Positions 47,190 to 55,960 of a stretch of DNA of 64,000 bases are shown here, one piece after another. The notes under the pieces were generated by a model. The model saw only the letters and a program-made list of their open reading frames with translations. It searched no databases and was not told the DNA's origin. The stretch is from Armatimonadota bacterium. Lineage in GTDB: Bacteria > Sysuimicrobiota > Sysuimicrobiia > Sysuimicrobiales > Humicultoraceae. The number at the start of each line of letters is the position of its first letter. The stretch's first letter is position 1. Made by a program: the position numbers and the translations under genes. Location of the stretch: positions 2,315,906-2,379,905 of the forward strand of contig JAVKHP010000001.1 of assembly GCA_031459855.1 (NCBI GenBank), given 5' to 3'.

Positions 47190-48167
47190 TCAGCCGCCGA
47201 TCTGGATCATGACGCGCTCCCGCGGGTACAGCCGCTCGGCCAGCGCGTGGCCGAACGGCCGCCGGTAGGCCGCCGCGGCGAAGAGCGCCTTCATCTCGTC
47301 CCGGGAGGCCCCCGCGCGCAGCGGCGTGAGCAGGTCAACCTCGGCGTCACGGAGCAGGCACAACCGCAACCGGCCGTCGGCGGTGAGGCGGATGCGGCCG
47401 CAGCTGGCGCAGAAGGGCTGGGTGACGGGGCTGATGAAGCCCAGGTCGCCCAGCGCCCCGCGCAGGCGGTAGGTCCGGGCAGGGCTCGTCCCCGACAGGT
47501 CCACCGGGTCCAGCGGCCCCAACGCCGCCTCGATGCGCGCCATCGTCTCCTCGGAGGTCACGATGCCGGCGTTGGCCACGTCGGCGACCTCCCCGAAGGG
47601 CATCACTTCGATGAAGCGCACCTCCCAGGCATGCTCCAGCGTCAGCGCCGCCAGCGCGACCACGTCGTCGTCGTTGAAGCCGCGCACCACCACGGCGTTG
47701 AGCTTGATCGGCCGCAGGCCGGCCGCCTCCGCCGCCGCGATGCCGGCCAGCACCCGGTCGACGTGTCCGCCCCGCGTGATGCGCCGGAACTTCTCGGGGT
47801 GCAAGGTGTCGAGGCTCACGTTGACCCGCGTCAACCCGGCCGCCGCCAGCGGGCGGGCCAGCGTCTCCAGCAGCACGCCGTTGGTGGTCATGGCGATGTC
47901 GACAAGGCCGGGGATGCGCGCGATGCGGGCCACCAGCGGCACGATCCCTGCGCGGACGGTCGGCTCGCCGCCGGTGAGCCGGACCTTGGAGACGCCCAGC
48001 TCCGCGGCCAGTTCGATCAGCAGGACCGCCTCGTCGTCCTGGAGGAGGTCGGCCGGCGGGCGGAAGACGATGCCCTCCTCCGGCATGCAGTAGACGCACC
48101 GCAGGTTGCAGCGGTCCGTCAGCGACACGCGGAGATCGGTCAGGGGCCGACCGTACTGGTCGCGCAT
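47190..48167 (-). CDS. moaA: GTP 3',8-cyclase MoaA
   Basis: Radical-SAM enzyme that starts molybdenum cofactor synthesis from GTP. The N-terminal cluster motif is CNLRCVYC in RVSLTDRCNLRCVYCMPEEG; KVRLTGGEPTVR is the SAM-binding segment; the second cluster ligands are in CASCGRIRLTADGRLRLCLL; the chain ends in GG (IQIGG), needed for activity. 325 residues, normal. ATG 48167 with GGAG upstream. No other moa gene is in the window, so the rest of the pathway lies elsewhere. Confidence 0.95.
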   Translation of the reverse strand: MRDQYGRPLTDLRVSLTDRCNLRCVYCMPEEGIVFRPPADLLQDDEAVLLIELAAELGVSKVRLTGGEPTVRAGIVPLVARIARIPGLVDIAMTTNGVLLETLARPLAAAGLTRVNVSLDTLHPEKFRRITRGGHVDRVLAGIAAAEAAGLRPIKLNAVVVRGFNDDDVVALAALTLEHAWEVRFIEVMPFGEVADVANAGIVTSEETMARIEAALGPLDPVDLSGTSPARTYRLRGALGDLGFISPVTQPFCASCGRIRLTADGRLRLCLLRDAEVDLLTPLRAGASRDEMKALFAAAAYRRPFGHALAERLYPRERVMIQIGG

Positions 48168-48193
48168 GGTCGCTCCTATGGTACCACACAGGG

Positions 48194-48230
48194 CAGGCGC
48201 GGGGGACGGCGGTGCCGTCCCCCGCGCCTG
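48194..48230 (-). terminator. 17-bp perfect hairpin upstream of moaA
   Basis: CAGGCGCGGGGGACGGC (48194-48210) and its complement (48214-48230) around a GGT loop, with no T-tract. It lies between two minus-strand genes and probably terminates the cyclase transcript. Confidence 0.5.
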
Positions 48231-48231
48231 T

Positions 48232-48354
48232 GCGGCCCGGCGTGCGCGCCTACCAGACGCACCGGCGTGCCCACGCCGTGCCTGCCGCCGGGCTCGCCGA
48301 CGACGGTGCCGTCTCCGCACGCAGGGGCGGCCCGGTCTGCGCGCCTACCAGAGC
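48232..48354. repeat. tandem ~95-base duplication at the cyclase 3' end
   Basis: GCGGCCCGGCGTGCGCGCCT at 48232 recurs with small changes as GCGGCCCGGTCTGCGCGCCT at 48327, each continuing ACCAGA-CGC. The upstream parts (GACGGCGGTGCCGTC at 48205 and GACGACGGTGCCGTC at 48298) also repeat. The second copy contains the stop codon of the minus-strand cyclase. Confidence 0.5.
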
Positions 48355-49175
48355 GCGACCACTCGCGCCGGCCCACCCGACCCATCGGCGACCTTTGGGG
48401 CGCCCACGAAGACCGTGGCACCGGCCGGCGGGATCCTGGCCAGGTTGGCCAGGTTCTCCAGCCCCCAGCGGTTCGCCGGCAGCCAGGTGGTGTGGACCTT
48501 GAAGTCCTTCGAGGGGCCGTGGTCCAGGCTAAGCGTGTCCACGCCGATGCCCACCACGTCGCGCTCCGCCAGCAGAAACTCCACGGCGTCGGGGTGGAAC
48601 CCCGGGAAGTGCATCACGCCCGAGGCGTCAGGGTTCCGGAAGGCCTGCGCGCTACCCACCCGGCTCTCCCAGCCGCTGTGCATGAACACCGCGGCGCCGC
48701 GGGGCAGCCGGCCGTAGCGGCGTTCCCAGCGCCGGATGTCGTCGGCCGTCACGCGCGTGTCGTGGTCCCGGGCCGCCCGCTCGTGGATGTGGATGACCGC
48801 CACGGGAGCGATCAGCGTGGCGGCGGGGAGCTCGTGCACCTTGAGGGCACGCTCGCCGAAGTGCGCCGGCGCGTCCATGTGGGTGCCGATGTGCTCGAAG
48901 TACGACACGTTGAGGGCGTAGTAGCCGTCCTTCTTCCACGAGACCGCCACGTCGGACTTGAAGACGGGCTGGCCGGAGAACGACGGGAACGTGGGCTTGA
49001 GCGTGTGCGTGAGGTCCTGCACGCGCGAGGCCCGCCGCATCGGCGCGGCGAGGACCTCGGGAGCGCCGACCAGGCGGGTGGCGGCGGCGGTGACGGCGGC
49101 AGTACCGGCCAGGCGGAGGAGATCACGGCGGCGGATCTCGCGGCGCACGGCCTCCATGACCACGGGCGCACACAT
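48345..49175 (-). CDS. Exported cyclase-family (kynurenine-formamidase-like) hydrolase
   Basis: A 276-residue metal-dependent hydrolase of the Cyclase family (PF04199), related to arylformamidase. The key signature HIGTHMDAPAHFGERA carries the metal-binding His and Asp residues, with ALNVSYFE before it, HSGWESR and FPGFHPDAVEFLLAERDVVGIGVDTLS after. An N-terminal twin-arginine signal (REIRRRDLLRLAG with hydrophobic ATAAVTAAA) implies export to the outside of the cytoplasmic membrane by Tat. ATG 49175 has a GGGAGGTGA site. The substrate is unknown. Confidence 0.85.
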   Translation of the reverse strand: MCAPVVMEAVRREIRRRDLLRLAGTAAVTAAATRLVGAPEVLAAPMRRASRVQDLTHTLKPTFPSFSGQPVFKSDVAVSWKKDGYYALNVSYFEHIGTHMDAPAHFGERALKVHELPAATLIAPVAVIHIHERAARDHDTRVTADDIRRWERRYGRLPRGAAVFMHSGWESRVGSAQAFRNPDASGVMHFPGFHPDAVEFLLAERDVVGIGVDTLSLDHGPSKDFKVHTTWLPANRWGLENLANLARIPPAGATVFVGAPKVADGSGGPARVVALW

Positions 49176-49453
49176 CTTCCCTCACCTCCCAGGCGTGGGA
49201 TGGACTTGCCGTGCTATTGGCAGGTGAGAACGGAAACCCTGCTGGGGTGGGGCCTGCGCCAGCGCCGGCGGCTGGCGATGTTGCCTTCGATCTGGGGTGC
49301 TGGGAGTTGGGACGATGCCGCGCCTCCGGGGTTCGCCCGGGACGGGGCGAGCATTTTCGTTGGCGAACGAGGGTTCTACTAGACATTCAACACACAGCAT
49401 GCTAGCGTGTGTACATTTCTTGCCTGGCGTCACCGATCACCGGGGGGTGAGCA

Positions 49454-50083
49454 ATGGTTCGCGAGCCTAGTGGAGCGCAGGGACGAACAGTATTCACGAG
49501 ATCCACAGCGGTCTCTATCTGCGTGGGCATCATGCTGGCGGTGCTCTTGACCATGGTCGGCAGCCTGTCGTCAGCAGGAGCGCAGAGCACCCTGGCACCC
49601 GATGTCGTCACCAAACTCTCACAGGCTCGGGTGGCGACGGCCAAGTACGCCACCGATCTCGAGCGGGCCAAAGCCGACGGGTACATGATCATCACGCCGA
49701 TGATCCCCAACATGGGATACCACTTCCTGAATCCGAAGATCGACGGGTTCGAGATCACGAAGCCCCCCATCCTGGTGTACGTGCGCAAGGGCGATGCCTG
49801 GCAGCTCGTCGCCATTGAATGGGCTTGGCCCAAGCGGCCCGCGACGCCGCCCCTCAAGGGCGCCCGATACGGATCCTTCGGCGCGGCCTGTCACTACAGA
49901 GACGGATCGTTCGTGGAAGCCAACGCCGAGGCCAAGTGCGCCAAGAGCCATCCCAAGACCGGTGCGGTGTTCACCCTGTGGCATCCAGCGCTTGTCACGC
50001 TCCACCTGTGGATCTGGTATCCGAACCCCAATGGCGTCTTCGGTGAGTTCAATCCGATGCTGACGCCCTTCAACAAGGATTGA
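49454..50083 (+). CDS. Secreted protein, function unknown
   Basis: A 209-residue protein with an N-terminal signal segment (AVSICVGIMLAVLLTMVGSLSSAGAQS). The mature protein has AKYATDLERAKADGYMIITPMIPNMGYHFLNP, LVYVRKGDAWQLVAIEWAWP, and FTLWHPALVTLHLWIWYPNP then GVFGEFNPML. Similar extracellular proteins with these His/Trp/Asn-rich blocks are found in soil bacteria, but their role is not known. ATG 49454 follows GGGGGGTGAG. It abuts the cupredoxin gene. Upstream 49176-49453 holds no gene I can support. Confidence 0.65.
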   Translation: MVREPSGAQGRTVFTRSTAVSICVGIMLAVLLTMVGSLSSAGAQSTLAPDVVTKLSQARVATAKYATDLERAKADGYMIITPMIPNMGYHFLNPKIDGFEITKPPILVYVRKGDAWQLVAIEWAWPKRPATPPLKGARYGSFGAACHYRDGSFVEANAEAKCAKSHPKTGAVFTLWHPALVTLHLWIWYPNPNGVFGEFNPMLTPFNKD

Positions 50084-50130
50084 CCGGGCAACGGCGGGAG
50101 GACCGGAGCCGGTTCTCCTCTCTCCCCGCC

Positions 50131-50547
50131 GTGTCCCGGCTCAAGAAGCGCTCCACCCTACTGCTCGCCGTGGCTGCCGCGCTGGCGCTGCCCGTGCTCG
50201 CCGGCGCTCAGATCCCACGGCCGGCAGCCGTTGAGGTGGACATGGGCGAGTTCACCTTCCGCCCCAGCGTGATCCGCCTCCAGGCCGGCCGACCGGCTGC
50301 GCTGATCCTGCGCAACCGCGGCCAGATCGCCCACCAACTCGAGACGGACTACCTGCGCACGGTGGCCATCCGGCTCGTGAGCGCCGTGTTGGACGTAGAG
50401 ATGCCCGGAGTCGACGTGGTCAGGCTGGAGCCGGGCGGATCAGCGCGCCTGGAGTTCCTCCCGCGCCAAAAGGGGCGCTTCGCTTTCGCGTGTACGATCG
50501 AGGGACACCGTGAGGCCGGGATGCACGGCGTGCTGGAGGTCCGGTAG
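50131..50547 (+). CDS. Exported cupredoxin-like copper protein
   Basis: About 138 residues after a signal peptide (STLLLAVAAALALPVLAGAQ). The mature domain is a small cupredoxin: MGEFTFRPSVIRLQAG, the His ligand in RGQIAHQLETDYL, and FACTIEGHREAGMHGVLEV with the Cys, His and Met of a type 1 copper site. It probably carries electrons or copper outside the cytoplasm. The GTG 50131 start is chosen to give a normal signal peptide; a TTG at 50080 overlaps the previous stop and is in frame. Nearby CopC-like genes suggest copper handling. Confidence 0.75.
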   Translation: MSRLKKRSTLLLAVAAALALPVLAGAQIPRPAAVEVDMGEFTFRPSVIRLQAGRPAALILRNRGQIAHQLETDYLRTVAIRLVSAVLDVEMPGVDVVRLEPGGSARLEFLPRQKGRFAFACTIEGHREAGMHGVLEVR

Positions 50548-50700
50548 CGGCCCGGGAGGCGTCACATCGACGAGGCTCGCCTGACGCCCCCGGCGCGGAC
50601 CCAGTCGTCCGGCCGGGCCTTCCAGTCCGGCGTCTTTCGGACGGACTCAAGCCGGACGGGCACCGATGGCGGAAACCCGCGTCAGATCTGGGCTTGTGCC

Positions 50701-50777
50701 TGGAGCCGCCGACCGGAGTCGAACCGGTAACCCCCGCATTACAAGTGCGGTGCTCTGCCGGGTTGAGCTACGGCGGC
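50701..50777 (-). tRNA. tRNA-Thr (TGT)
   Basis: On the minus strand the acceptor GCCGCCG (50777-50771) pairs with CGGCGGC, then T and an encoded CCA (50703-50701). The anticodon loop CTTGTAA carries TGT between the CCGCA/TGCGG stem; T-arm ACCGGTTCGACTCCGGT is normal. It faces the tRNA-Tyr/Gly pair. Confidence 0.9.
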
Positions 50778-50808
50778 CCGCCACCCGAGGAATTATACCA
50801 CGCTGGCC

Positions 50809-51201
50809 TCAGTAGACGTTGTGGCGCGCGACGCGGAACTCGAGCAGGTCCTCGTTGGCCTTGAAGCCGCAGTAGAGCCACACGATGGGCGCCAGCAGGC
50901 CGCCGCTGACGAAGGCGATGGTCAGCAGGATCGTTGCATGGACCCACAGGCCCACCAGCAGGTACCAGACGGGGCCCAGGATCAGGGCCAGGACGTTCAG
51001 CTGCAGGCGCCGGGGGTAGGGACGGTAGTAGAGGTCGGCAGGGGACGTGCGCTGGGGGAGGGGAAGGCCGACCTCGATGTCGAGAATGCGATTGACCACG
51101 GCCATGACGCGATTCCACGTCGGCCGCGCGAAGTGACGGAAGGCGGCCAGGACCACCGCCACCGCGACGACGGTCACCAGCAGTGTCGTTGCAGGTGTCA
51201 C
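50809..51201 (-). CDS. Small membrane protein, function unknown
   Basis: A 130-residue protein with an N-terminal helix (TTLLVTVVAVAVVLAAF) and a hydrophobic hairpin near the C-terminus (LNVLALILGPVWYLLVGLWV and ATILLTIAFVSGGLLAPIVWLYCG). The loop PTWNRVMAVVNRILDIEVGLPLPQ faces one side. It has no recognised family. It ends 32 bases from the tRNA-Thr gene on the same strand. Confidence 0.6.
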   Translation of the reverse strand: MTPATTLLVTVVAVAVVLAAFRHFARPTWNRVMAVVNRILDIEVGLPLPQRTSPADLYYRPYPRRLQLNVLALILGPVWYLLVGLWVHATILLTIAFVSGGLLAPIVWLYCGFKANEDLLEFRVARHNVY

Positions 51202-51316
51202 ACCCTCACCTCGTTCGGACGGACGCCAGCTCGCGCGTCCGTGGAGATCTTCGGCGCGCCGGCCCGGGCCCCTGCCGACCGCGGTCGGTGCCGTGAGGCC
51301 AGCCCACCTGGCGCCG

Positions 51317-51346
51317 TTGACGCTTGGAACGCGCCGTTCCTATAAT
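51317..51346 (+). promoter_or_regulatory. promoter of tRNA-Tyr/Gly
   Basis: TTGACG (51317-51322) and TATAAT (51341-51346), 18-base spacer, 15 bases before tRNA-Tyr. Confidence 0.8.
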
Positions 51347-51361
51347 CCTCATGGATGCTGT

Positions 51362-51448
51362 GGGCGGGTACCCAAGTGGACAAAGGGGGCTGACTGTAGA
51401 TCAGCTGCGCGACGCGCTTCGGAGGTTCGAATCCTTCCCCGCCCACCA
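51362..51448 (+). tRNA. tRNA-Tyr (GTA)
   Basis: Acceptor GGGCGGG (51362-51368) pairs with CCCGCCC (51438-51444), then A and encoded CCA. The anticodon GTA is in the CTGTAGA loop, and a long variable arm (GCTGCGCGACGCGCTTC) marks a class II tRNA. Confidence 0.93.
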
Positions 51449-51467
51449 GCCTCGCGTTTCCTGCTCT

Positions 51468-51541
<74 letters not shown>

Positions 51542-51696
51542 CGGTCCAGTTCGTGCACCAACCCCTCGCCCTGTCCGCGGGCCTGACGCGCTCTGGTCGC
51601 CGCACCCGAGGGCGGCGGACAGCACGCCACCCGGGGTGGGTGGGAGTGATAGGTGTCCCGGCGACGCAGCGCGCGTGGCGTGGGTGTGCGGGTGCG

Positions 51697-52023
51697 ATGC
51701 TGGCCCGGCGTGGCCTCGCTCTCGCGCTGGCGTGCAATCTGTACGCCCTGGTGGTGTTTTCGGCCGCGCACGTGCACGGCCTGTCGGATTCCCACGACGG
51801 GCACCACGCGGGACACTATCTGCTCGAGCGGCAGGCGCACGCCGGATTTCTGGCGGCGCCGCTCATCTTCCTGGCGGTCACCGTTCTGGTGTACCGGCGG
51901 TGGCGGCCGACGCGTCGGATGTCGGCCCCTCCGTGCGCGCGTCACCCGTACGCGTGCCGCGCGCCACCGGTCGGAGAGACCCCTCCCAGGCAGCCAGGGT
52001 GGGCGATGCCGCCGGGCACGTAG
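51697..52023 (+). CDS. Small His-rich membrane protein
   Basis: About 108 residues with two hydrophobic helices (GLALALACNLYALVVFSAAHV and AAPLIFLAVTVLVYRRW). Between them is a His-rich loop, HVHGLSDSHDGHHAGHYLLE, with six or more histidines, a likely metal-binding site. The C-terminus is basic with several cysteines. ATG 51697 gives a sensible membrane topology; ATG 51553 would overlap a tRNA-proximal leader. Near the CopC-like gene it may serve in copper or zinc handling (inference). The family is unknown to me. Confidence 0.55.
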   Translation: MLARRGLALALACNLYALVVFSAAHVHGLSDSHDGHHAGHYLLERQAHAGFLAAPLIFLAVTVLVYRRWRPTRRMSAPPCARHPYACRAPPVGETPPRQPGWAMPPGT

Positions 52024-52257
52024 GCGGCACGCAGTTCCACGCGCGCTGGCACCCATGCGCGACCGGCCGCGATCTGCCGGCTACAAGCCGCGGTCTGCCC
52101 AAGAGCCGGTTTGTCCGGCGGCGGCGGCCGGCCTCCAGGCTTGCGAGGGCCCTGACGGCCGCCACGTCTGCAGCGGCGGTCTGTGCGCCGGCGCAGGCCG
52201 GGCCAGCGGGCGCGGTATGGCACGAGATCTGCGGAAATTGCCAAGGAGGACGACGTG

Positions 52258-53004
52258 ATGCGCAACGACAGGAGAGTTTGGAGCGTGCTGGCCGCAGCCG
52301 TGGCGGTGCTCCTCTGGCCCGGCCACGCTGCCGGCCATGCGAAGCTGCTGCGCGCCGACCCGCAGCCGGGCAGCACCGTGACGGCACCGCCCGCACACGT
52401 GCGCCTGGTGTTCGCGCTGAGCCCCGGCGAGGAGCTGGACGTGCAACGCAGCCGGATCAGCGTGTGGAGTAGCGCGGGGCGGCGTGTCGACGACGGGAAG
52501 GGCGGCGTGGACCTCGACGACCTGGACCGCCGGACCCTGGTGGCACGGTTGCTGGCCATCGGTCCGGGCACCTACACCGTGCGGTGGCAAGCGGTGTCGG
52601 CGCCCGACCTGGGCGTCGCCCAGGGCACCTACACGTTCACCGTGGCGGCGGCGGGCGCCAGGGCGCTGCCGCCGTTGCGGATCGTGTATCCCAGGAACGG
52701 CGCGGTCGTGGCCAACCCGGTGACCGTGGTCTTCGAGACGCCCGCGGACCTCTCGAAAATGACCGTGCGGCACGGGACGGATATGCACGGGTCCACGACC
52801 GCTATGCCGCACCTGCACATCGAGCTCGACCGTCGGCAGGACATGCCGATGCTCAAGCACCTGGTGCGGGTCGGCCCCCAGCGCTACCGGTACGTGCTGG
52901 GGACGGTGGCGCCCGGACGACACGTGCTTAGGATCTCCTGGGCGGACGCCCAGCACCGCACGATCAAGGAGACCGTCCGCACCGTGACGTTCACGGTGCG
53001 GTAG
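52258..53004 (+). CDS. CopC-type copper resistance protein
   Basis: A 248-residue exported protein with a signal segment (SVLAAAVAVLLWPGHAAGH). Mature start HAKLLRADPQPGSTVTAPPAHV is the CopC/YobA hallmark: the N-terminal His after cleavage plus a DPQPGS turn binds Cu(II). The second half (IVYPRNGAVVANPVTVVFE, MHGSTTAMPHLHIELDRRQDMPM) is a further beta-sandwich with Met/His pairs suited to Cu(I). ATG 52258 follows AAGGAGGACGACG. No CopD membrane domain is fused. It sits near the His-rich protein and cupredoxin. Confidence 0.82.
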   Translation: MRNDRRVWSVLAAAVAVLLWPGHAAGHAKLLRADPQPGSTVTAPPAHVRLVFALSPGEELDVQRSRISVWSSAGRRVDDGKGGVDLDDLDRRTLVARLLAIGPGTYTVRWQAVSAPDLGVAQGTYTFTVAAAGARALPPLRIVYPRNGAVVANPVTVVFETPADLSKMTVRHGTDMHGSTTAMPHLHIELDRRQDMPMLKHLVRVGPQRYRYVLGTVAPGRHVLRISWADAQHRTIKETVRTVTFTVR

Positions 53005-53028
53005 CGGGCTGCGCGATTGGGGCAGCGC

Positions 53029-53067
53029 GGGCGGGGCCGGGCCGCCGGCCCGGCCCCGCCCGTCTGT
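53029..53067 (+). terminator. 15-bp GC hairpin after copC-like gene
   Basis: GGGCGGGGCCGGGCC (53029-53043) pairs with its exact complement (53047-53061) around GCC, then GTCTGT. Lies between two converging genes and could serve both. Confidence 0.7.
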
Positions 53068-53189
53068 CGCGCCCGGGACACGCGCCCGGCGGAGCCCGTG
53101 CGGTCGTTGACGCCGGGACGGGGGGCCGTGCGCCGCGAGGGCGGTCAGCTGCCGGTGGCGATACGCGGCATGGCCCGGGCCGACGACGC

Positions 53190-53741
53190 CTAACGCGCCT
53201 TGAGCGTGGTGGCCACCACCTGCGCGGGCACAGGACGGGGCAGGCGCGCTGATGTGCGCGGTGCGTACACGCCGATCGTGGCGGCCACGAGCCCGGACGG
53301 CGAGGGTTGGATGTCGACCGAGAGCCCGTGCGGGTCCCACAGTAGCTCGGTCTGCATGCCCGCCGAGTAGAGCCCGAAGGTCCGCAGGATGCCCAGCAGC
53401 AGCCCGCCGACCTTGTGCCCGCCCGGCTCCGTAGTGAAGCGTTCGTCGTCGGTCAGCGCGAACACCACGACACCCGGGGAGTGCAGGTTCAGCCTGGTCC
53501 ACCGGTCGAAGACGCACACGCCCACGCCGCGCTCGGGGTTGCAGAACCCGCGGCCCAGCGCGCCCTCGTAGGCCTCGACCGTGCCGAAGCCGGTCATGAT
53601 CTCCCGGGCGCGTTCCAGGGGCATGCCCAGCTCGATGGGCCCGATGGCCTTGCCCGGAAGGATGCTGGAGGGCTGCGCGGCCGCCGGCGCGAGGAGGACT
53701 GCCAGGAGCAGGAGCGGGACCGTGAGGCGAACGCGATGCAT
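53190..53741 (-). CDS. Secreted protein, function unknown
   Basis: A 183-residue protein with an N-terminal signal peptide (VRLTVPLLLLAVLLAPAAAQ). The mature part reads PGKAIGPIELGMPLERAREIM, GFCNPERGVGVCVFDRW (two cysteines that may form a disulfide) and a repeated strand pattern ending APRTSARLPRPVPAQVVATTL. The IGPIELGMPxxxA motif is common in small exported proteins of unknown function. Start ATG 53741 has a strong GGAGGGG ribosome binding site upstream. It converges on the CopC-like gene. Confidence 0.65.
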   Translation of the reverse strand: MHRVRLTVPLLLLAVLLAPAAAQPSSILPGKAIGPIELGMPLERAREIMTGFGTVEAYEGALGRGFCNPERGVGVCVFDRWTRLNLHSPGVVVFALTDDERFTTEPGGHKVGGLLLGILRTFGLYSAGMQTELLWDPHGLSVDIQPSPSGLVAATIGVYAPRTSARLPRPVPAQVVATTLKAR

Positions 53742-53880
53742 GGTGCACCCCTCCTTGCAGGGCGGTTGCCCCGGTGTTCTCCACCGGGCGTGGCGATGCC
53801 TGCAGGAGTCGGCGAAGCCGTGGAGAACCGAACCGGCCGTCGGGCCGTACGCGGGAGCCGGATGCGTGGGGGGGTGGGGC

Positions 53881-54156
53881 ATGAACAAGGAGGAACTGGT
53901 CGAGCGGGTCGCCGAGCAGACCGGCGCCACCAAGAAGGACGTCGCGACCATCCTCAACGCTGCCCTCGACCTGATGGCGGCCGAGCTGCGGCGGGGCGCG
54001 AAGGTCACGCTGGTCGGCTTCGGCACGTTCACGGTCCGCACGCGCAGGGCGCGCGAGGGCCGCAACCCCCAGACCGGCGCCCGCATCCACATCCCTGCCA
54101 GGAACGTGCCGGCGTTCACGCCGGGGAAGGACCTCAAGGCCAGGGTCAACGGGTAG
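53881..54156 (+). CDS. HU-family DNA-binding protein
   Basis: A 91-residue histone-like protein. NKEELVERVAEQTGATKKDV opens the helical body; GFGTFTVRTRRAREGRNPQTG gives the conserved arm, with R and NPQTG that insert into the DNA minor groove; IPARNVPAFTPGKDLK ends it. ATG 53881. It packs and bends DNA as a dimer. Monocistronic. Downstream a GCGCCCC-ATC-GGGGCGC hairpin (54186-54202) may terminate it. Confidence 0.95.
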   Translation: MNKEELVERVAEQTGATKKDVATILNAALDLMAAELRRGAKVTLVGFGTFTVRTRRAREGRNPQTGARIHIPARNVPAFTPGKDLKARVNG

Positions 54157-54379
54157 GGGCGCCCCATCCCCTCGGCGAGCGCGTGGCGCCCCATCGGGGC
54201 GCGCGACACCTGTTCAGGCCGAGGCGGGGACGACCCCGGCCCGCGGCCTGAAGGAACCGCCTCCGCACGGCACGAACACCGTACCCGGCGTCCGGCGTTT
54301 CTCCGGTATCCACCCTCCCCTGATCAGGTCGTGGAGTGCGACCGGGCCCGGCTGCCCGCCGGGGAGGAAGAGGCGCGCG

Positions 54380-55960
54380 GTGTGGGTTGACCTGCTGGCC
54401 GACGAGATCCTGAAGGCGCGCCCCGAGGCGGCGCACGTCGTCAACGACGCCAAGAGCCCGTCGGGGCGTGTCCACGTTGGGTCGCTGCGCGGCGTGATCC
54501 TGCACGACTGCCTGGCCAGGGCGTTGCGCGAGCGCGGCCGCGCCGTCGAGTTCCTCTACGGCTACGACGACTACGATCCGCTCGATACCGTGCCCGCGGG
54601 GCAGGAGGCGCTGGCGCCCCACCTGGGCCGGCCGCTGTGCGACGTGCCCTCGCCCGACCCGACGGCAGCGCCCAACTTTGCCCGGTACTACGCCGACGAG
54701 TTCACGGCGGCGTTCACGCGGCTGGGGGCGACTCCCCGGGTGTACTGGACCAGCGAGCTGTACCGCAGCGGCGCGTTCGACGACGCGATCCGCACGGCCC
54801 TGGACCGCGCCCAGGAGATCATCGAGCTCGACCGGGCCATCAGCGGCAGCCGCAAGGCCGAGCGCCACCCCGTCCAGGTGATCTGCGACGCCTGTGGCCG
54901 CATCGGCACCACGGTGGTCGCGGCGTGGGACGGGCGCGAGGTGGCGTACGAGTGTCGCCTCGACAAGGTCACGTGGGCCACCGGGTGCGGCCACCGCGGT
55001 CGCCGCTCGCCGTTTGGTGGGGGCAGCAAGCTGCAGTACGTCACGGAGTGGGCGGCCAAGTGGGTCGTGCTGGGCGTCACCGTCGAGGCCGCCGGGAAGG
55101 ACCACATGACGCGCGGGGGCAGCTACGACCGTGCCGCCGCCATCGTGCAGGCCATCTACGGCGGCCGGCCGCCCTTCTCGTTCGGGTACGAGTTCTTCCT
55201 GGTCGGCGGCCGGAAGATGCGGTCGAGCGCGGGGGTCGGGACCCCGGCGGCCGAGTTCGCGGCACTGCTGCGCCCCGACCTGGCGCGCTTTGCCATCGTG
55301 CGGCCCCACTACCGGCAGCACGTGGACTTCGATCCCGGCGGCGAGACCATCCCGGCCCTGTACGACGAGTTCGACCGGGCGGCGGCGGCCTACGTCGGCC
55401 GGCTCGACGACCCGGACCTGGCGCGGTCGTTCCACTACGCGCGGGTGGACGGCGCGCCGCCCGCCGACGCCTACCGCCCGCGGTTCCTGCGCGTGGCCCA
55501 TCTGTGCCAGATGCCCGGCGTCGACGTCGCGGCGGCGGTCGCGCGGGAGAAGGGCAGCGCGCTCACGGAGGCCGATCGCCACGAGCTGGAGCTCCGGGTG
55601 GCGGACGCGCGCCGGTGGCTGCGCACGTACGCGCCCGAGGCCCACCGCTTCGAGGTGCAGCCCACCCTGCCGCCGGCGGCGCGCACGCTCACCGAGGACC
55701 AGCGGCGGTTCCTGGCAGCGCTGATTCCCGCGGTGGAGCAGGCGCAAGACGGGCAGGCCCTCCACGCGGCCATCCACGCCCTCAAGGCGCAGCTGGGGCT
55801 GACGCCCAAGGCCGCGTTCGGTGCCATCTACCTGGCGTTCCTGGGCAGGGACTCGGGGCCCCAGGCCGGCTGGTTCCTGGCCGCCCTGGACCGAGCGTTC
55901 GTCGTCCAGCGGCTCCGCGAGGCCGCGGGCGGGGTGGAGGCCGAGCAGCGGCATGGATGA
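54380..55960 (+). CDS. lysS: Lysine-tRNA ligase, class I
   Basis: The archaeal-type class I lysyl-tRNA synthetase, found in a minority of bacteria in place of class II LysS. The Rossmann core has AKSPSGRVHVGSLRG (HIGH-like), FLYGYDDYDPLD, a zinc-like pair CDACG, and GKDHMTRGGSYDRA. The KMSKS-equivalent reads RKMRSSAGVG, keeping the first Lys-Met. The C-terminal helical domain (HYARVDGAPPADAYR onward) binds the anticodon. 526 residues, normal. GTG or ATG near 54380. No T-box is visible in the 223-base leader. The next gene overlaps by 8 bases. Confidence 0.93.
   Translation: MWVDLLADEILKARPEAAHVVNDAKSPSGRVHVGSLRGVILHDCLARALRERGRAVEFLYGYDDYDPLDTVPAGQEALAPHLGRPLCDVPSPDPTAAPNFARYYADEFTAAFTRLGATPRVYWTSELYRSGAFDDAIRTALDRAQEIIELDRAISGSRKAERHPVQVICDACGRIGTTVVAAWDGREVAYECRLDKVTWATGCGHRGRRSPFGGGSKLQYVTEWAAKWVVLGVTVEAAGKDHMTRGGSYDRAAAIVQAIYGGRPPFSFGYEFFLVGGRKMRSSAGVGTPAAEFAALLRPDLARFAIVRPHYRQHVDFDPGGETIPALYDEFDRAAAAYVGRLDDPDLARSFHYARVDGAPPADAYRPRFLRVAHLCQMPGVDVAAAVAREKGSALTEADRHELELRVADARRWLRTYAPEAHRFEVQPTLPPAARTLTEDQRRFLAALIPAVEQAQDGQALHAAIHALKAQLGLTPKAAFGAIYLAFLGRDSGPQAGWFLAALDRAFVVQRLREAAGGVEAEQRHG

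Noticed and set aside
52024-52257. Gene in the gap before the copC-like gene
   Set aside because: Open frames here are basic, low-complexity and lack a ribosome binding site.
54157-54379. T-box leader for lysS
   Set aside because: No T-box sequence or specifier stem; the hairpin at 54186 fits an HU terminator better.
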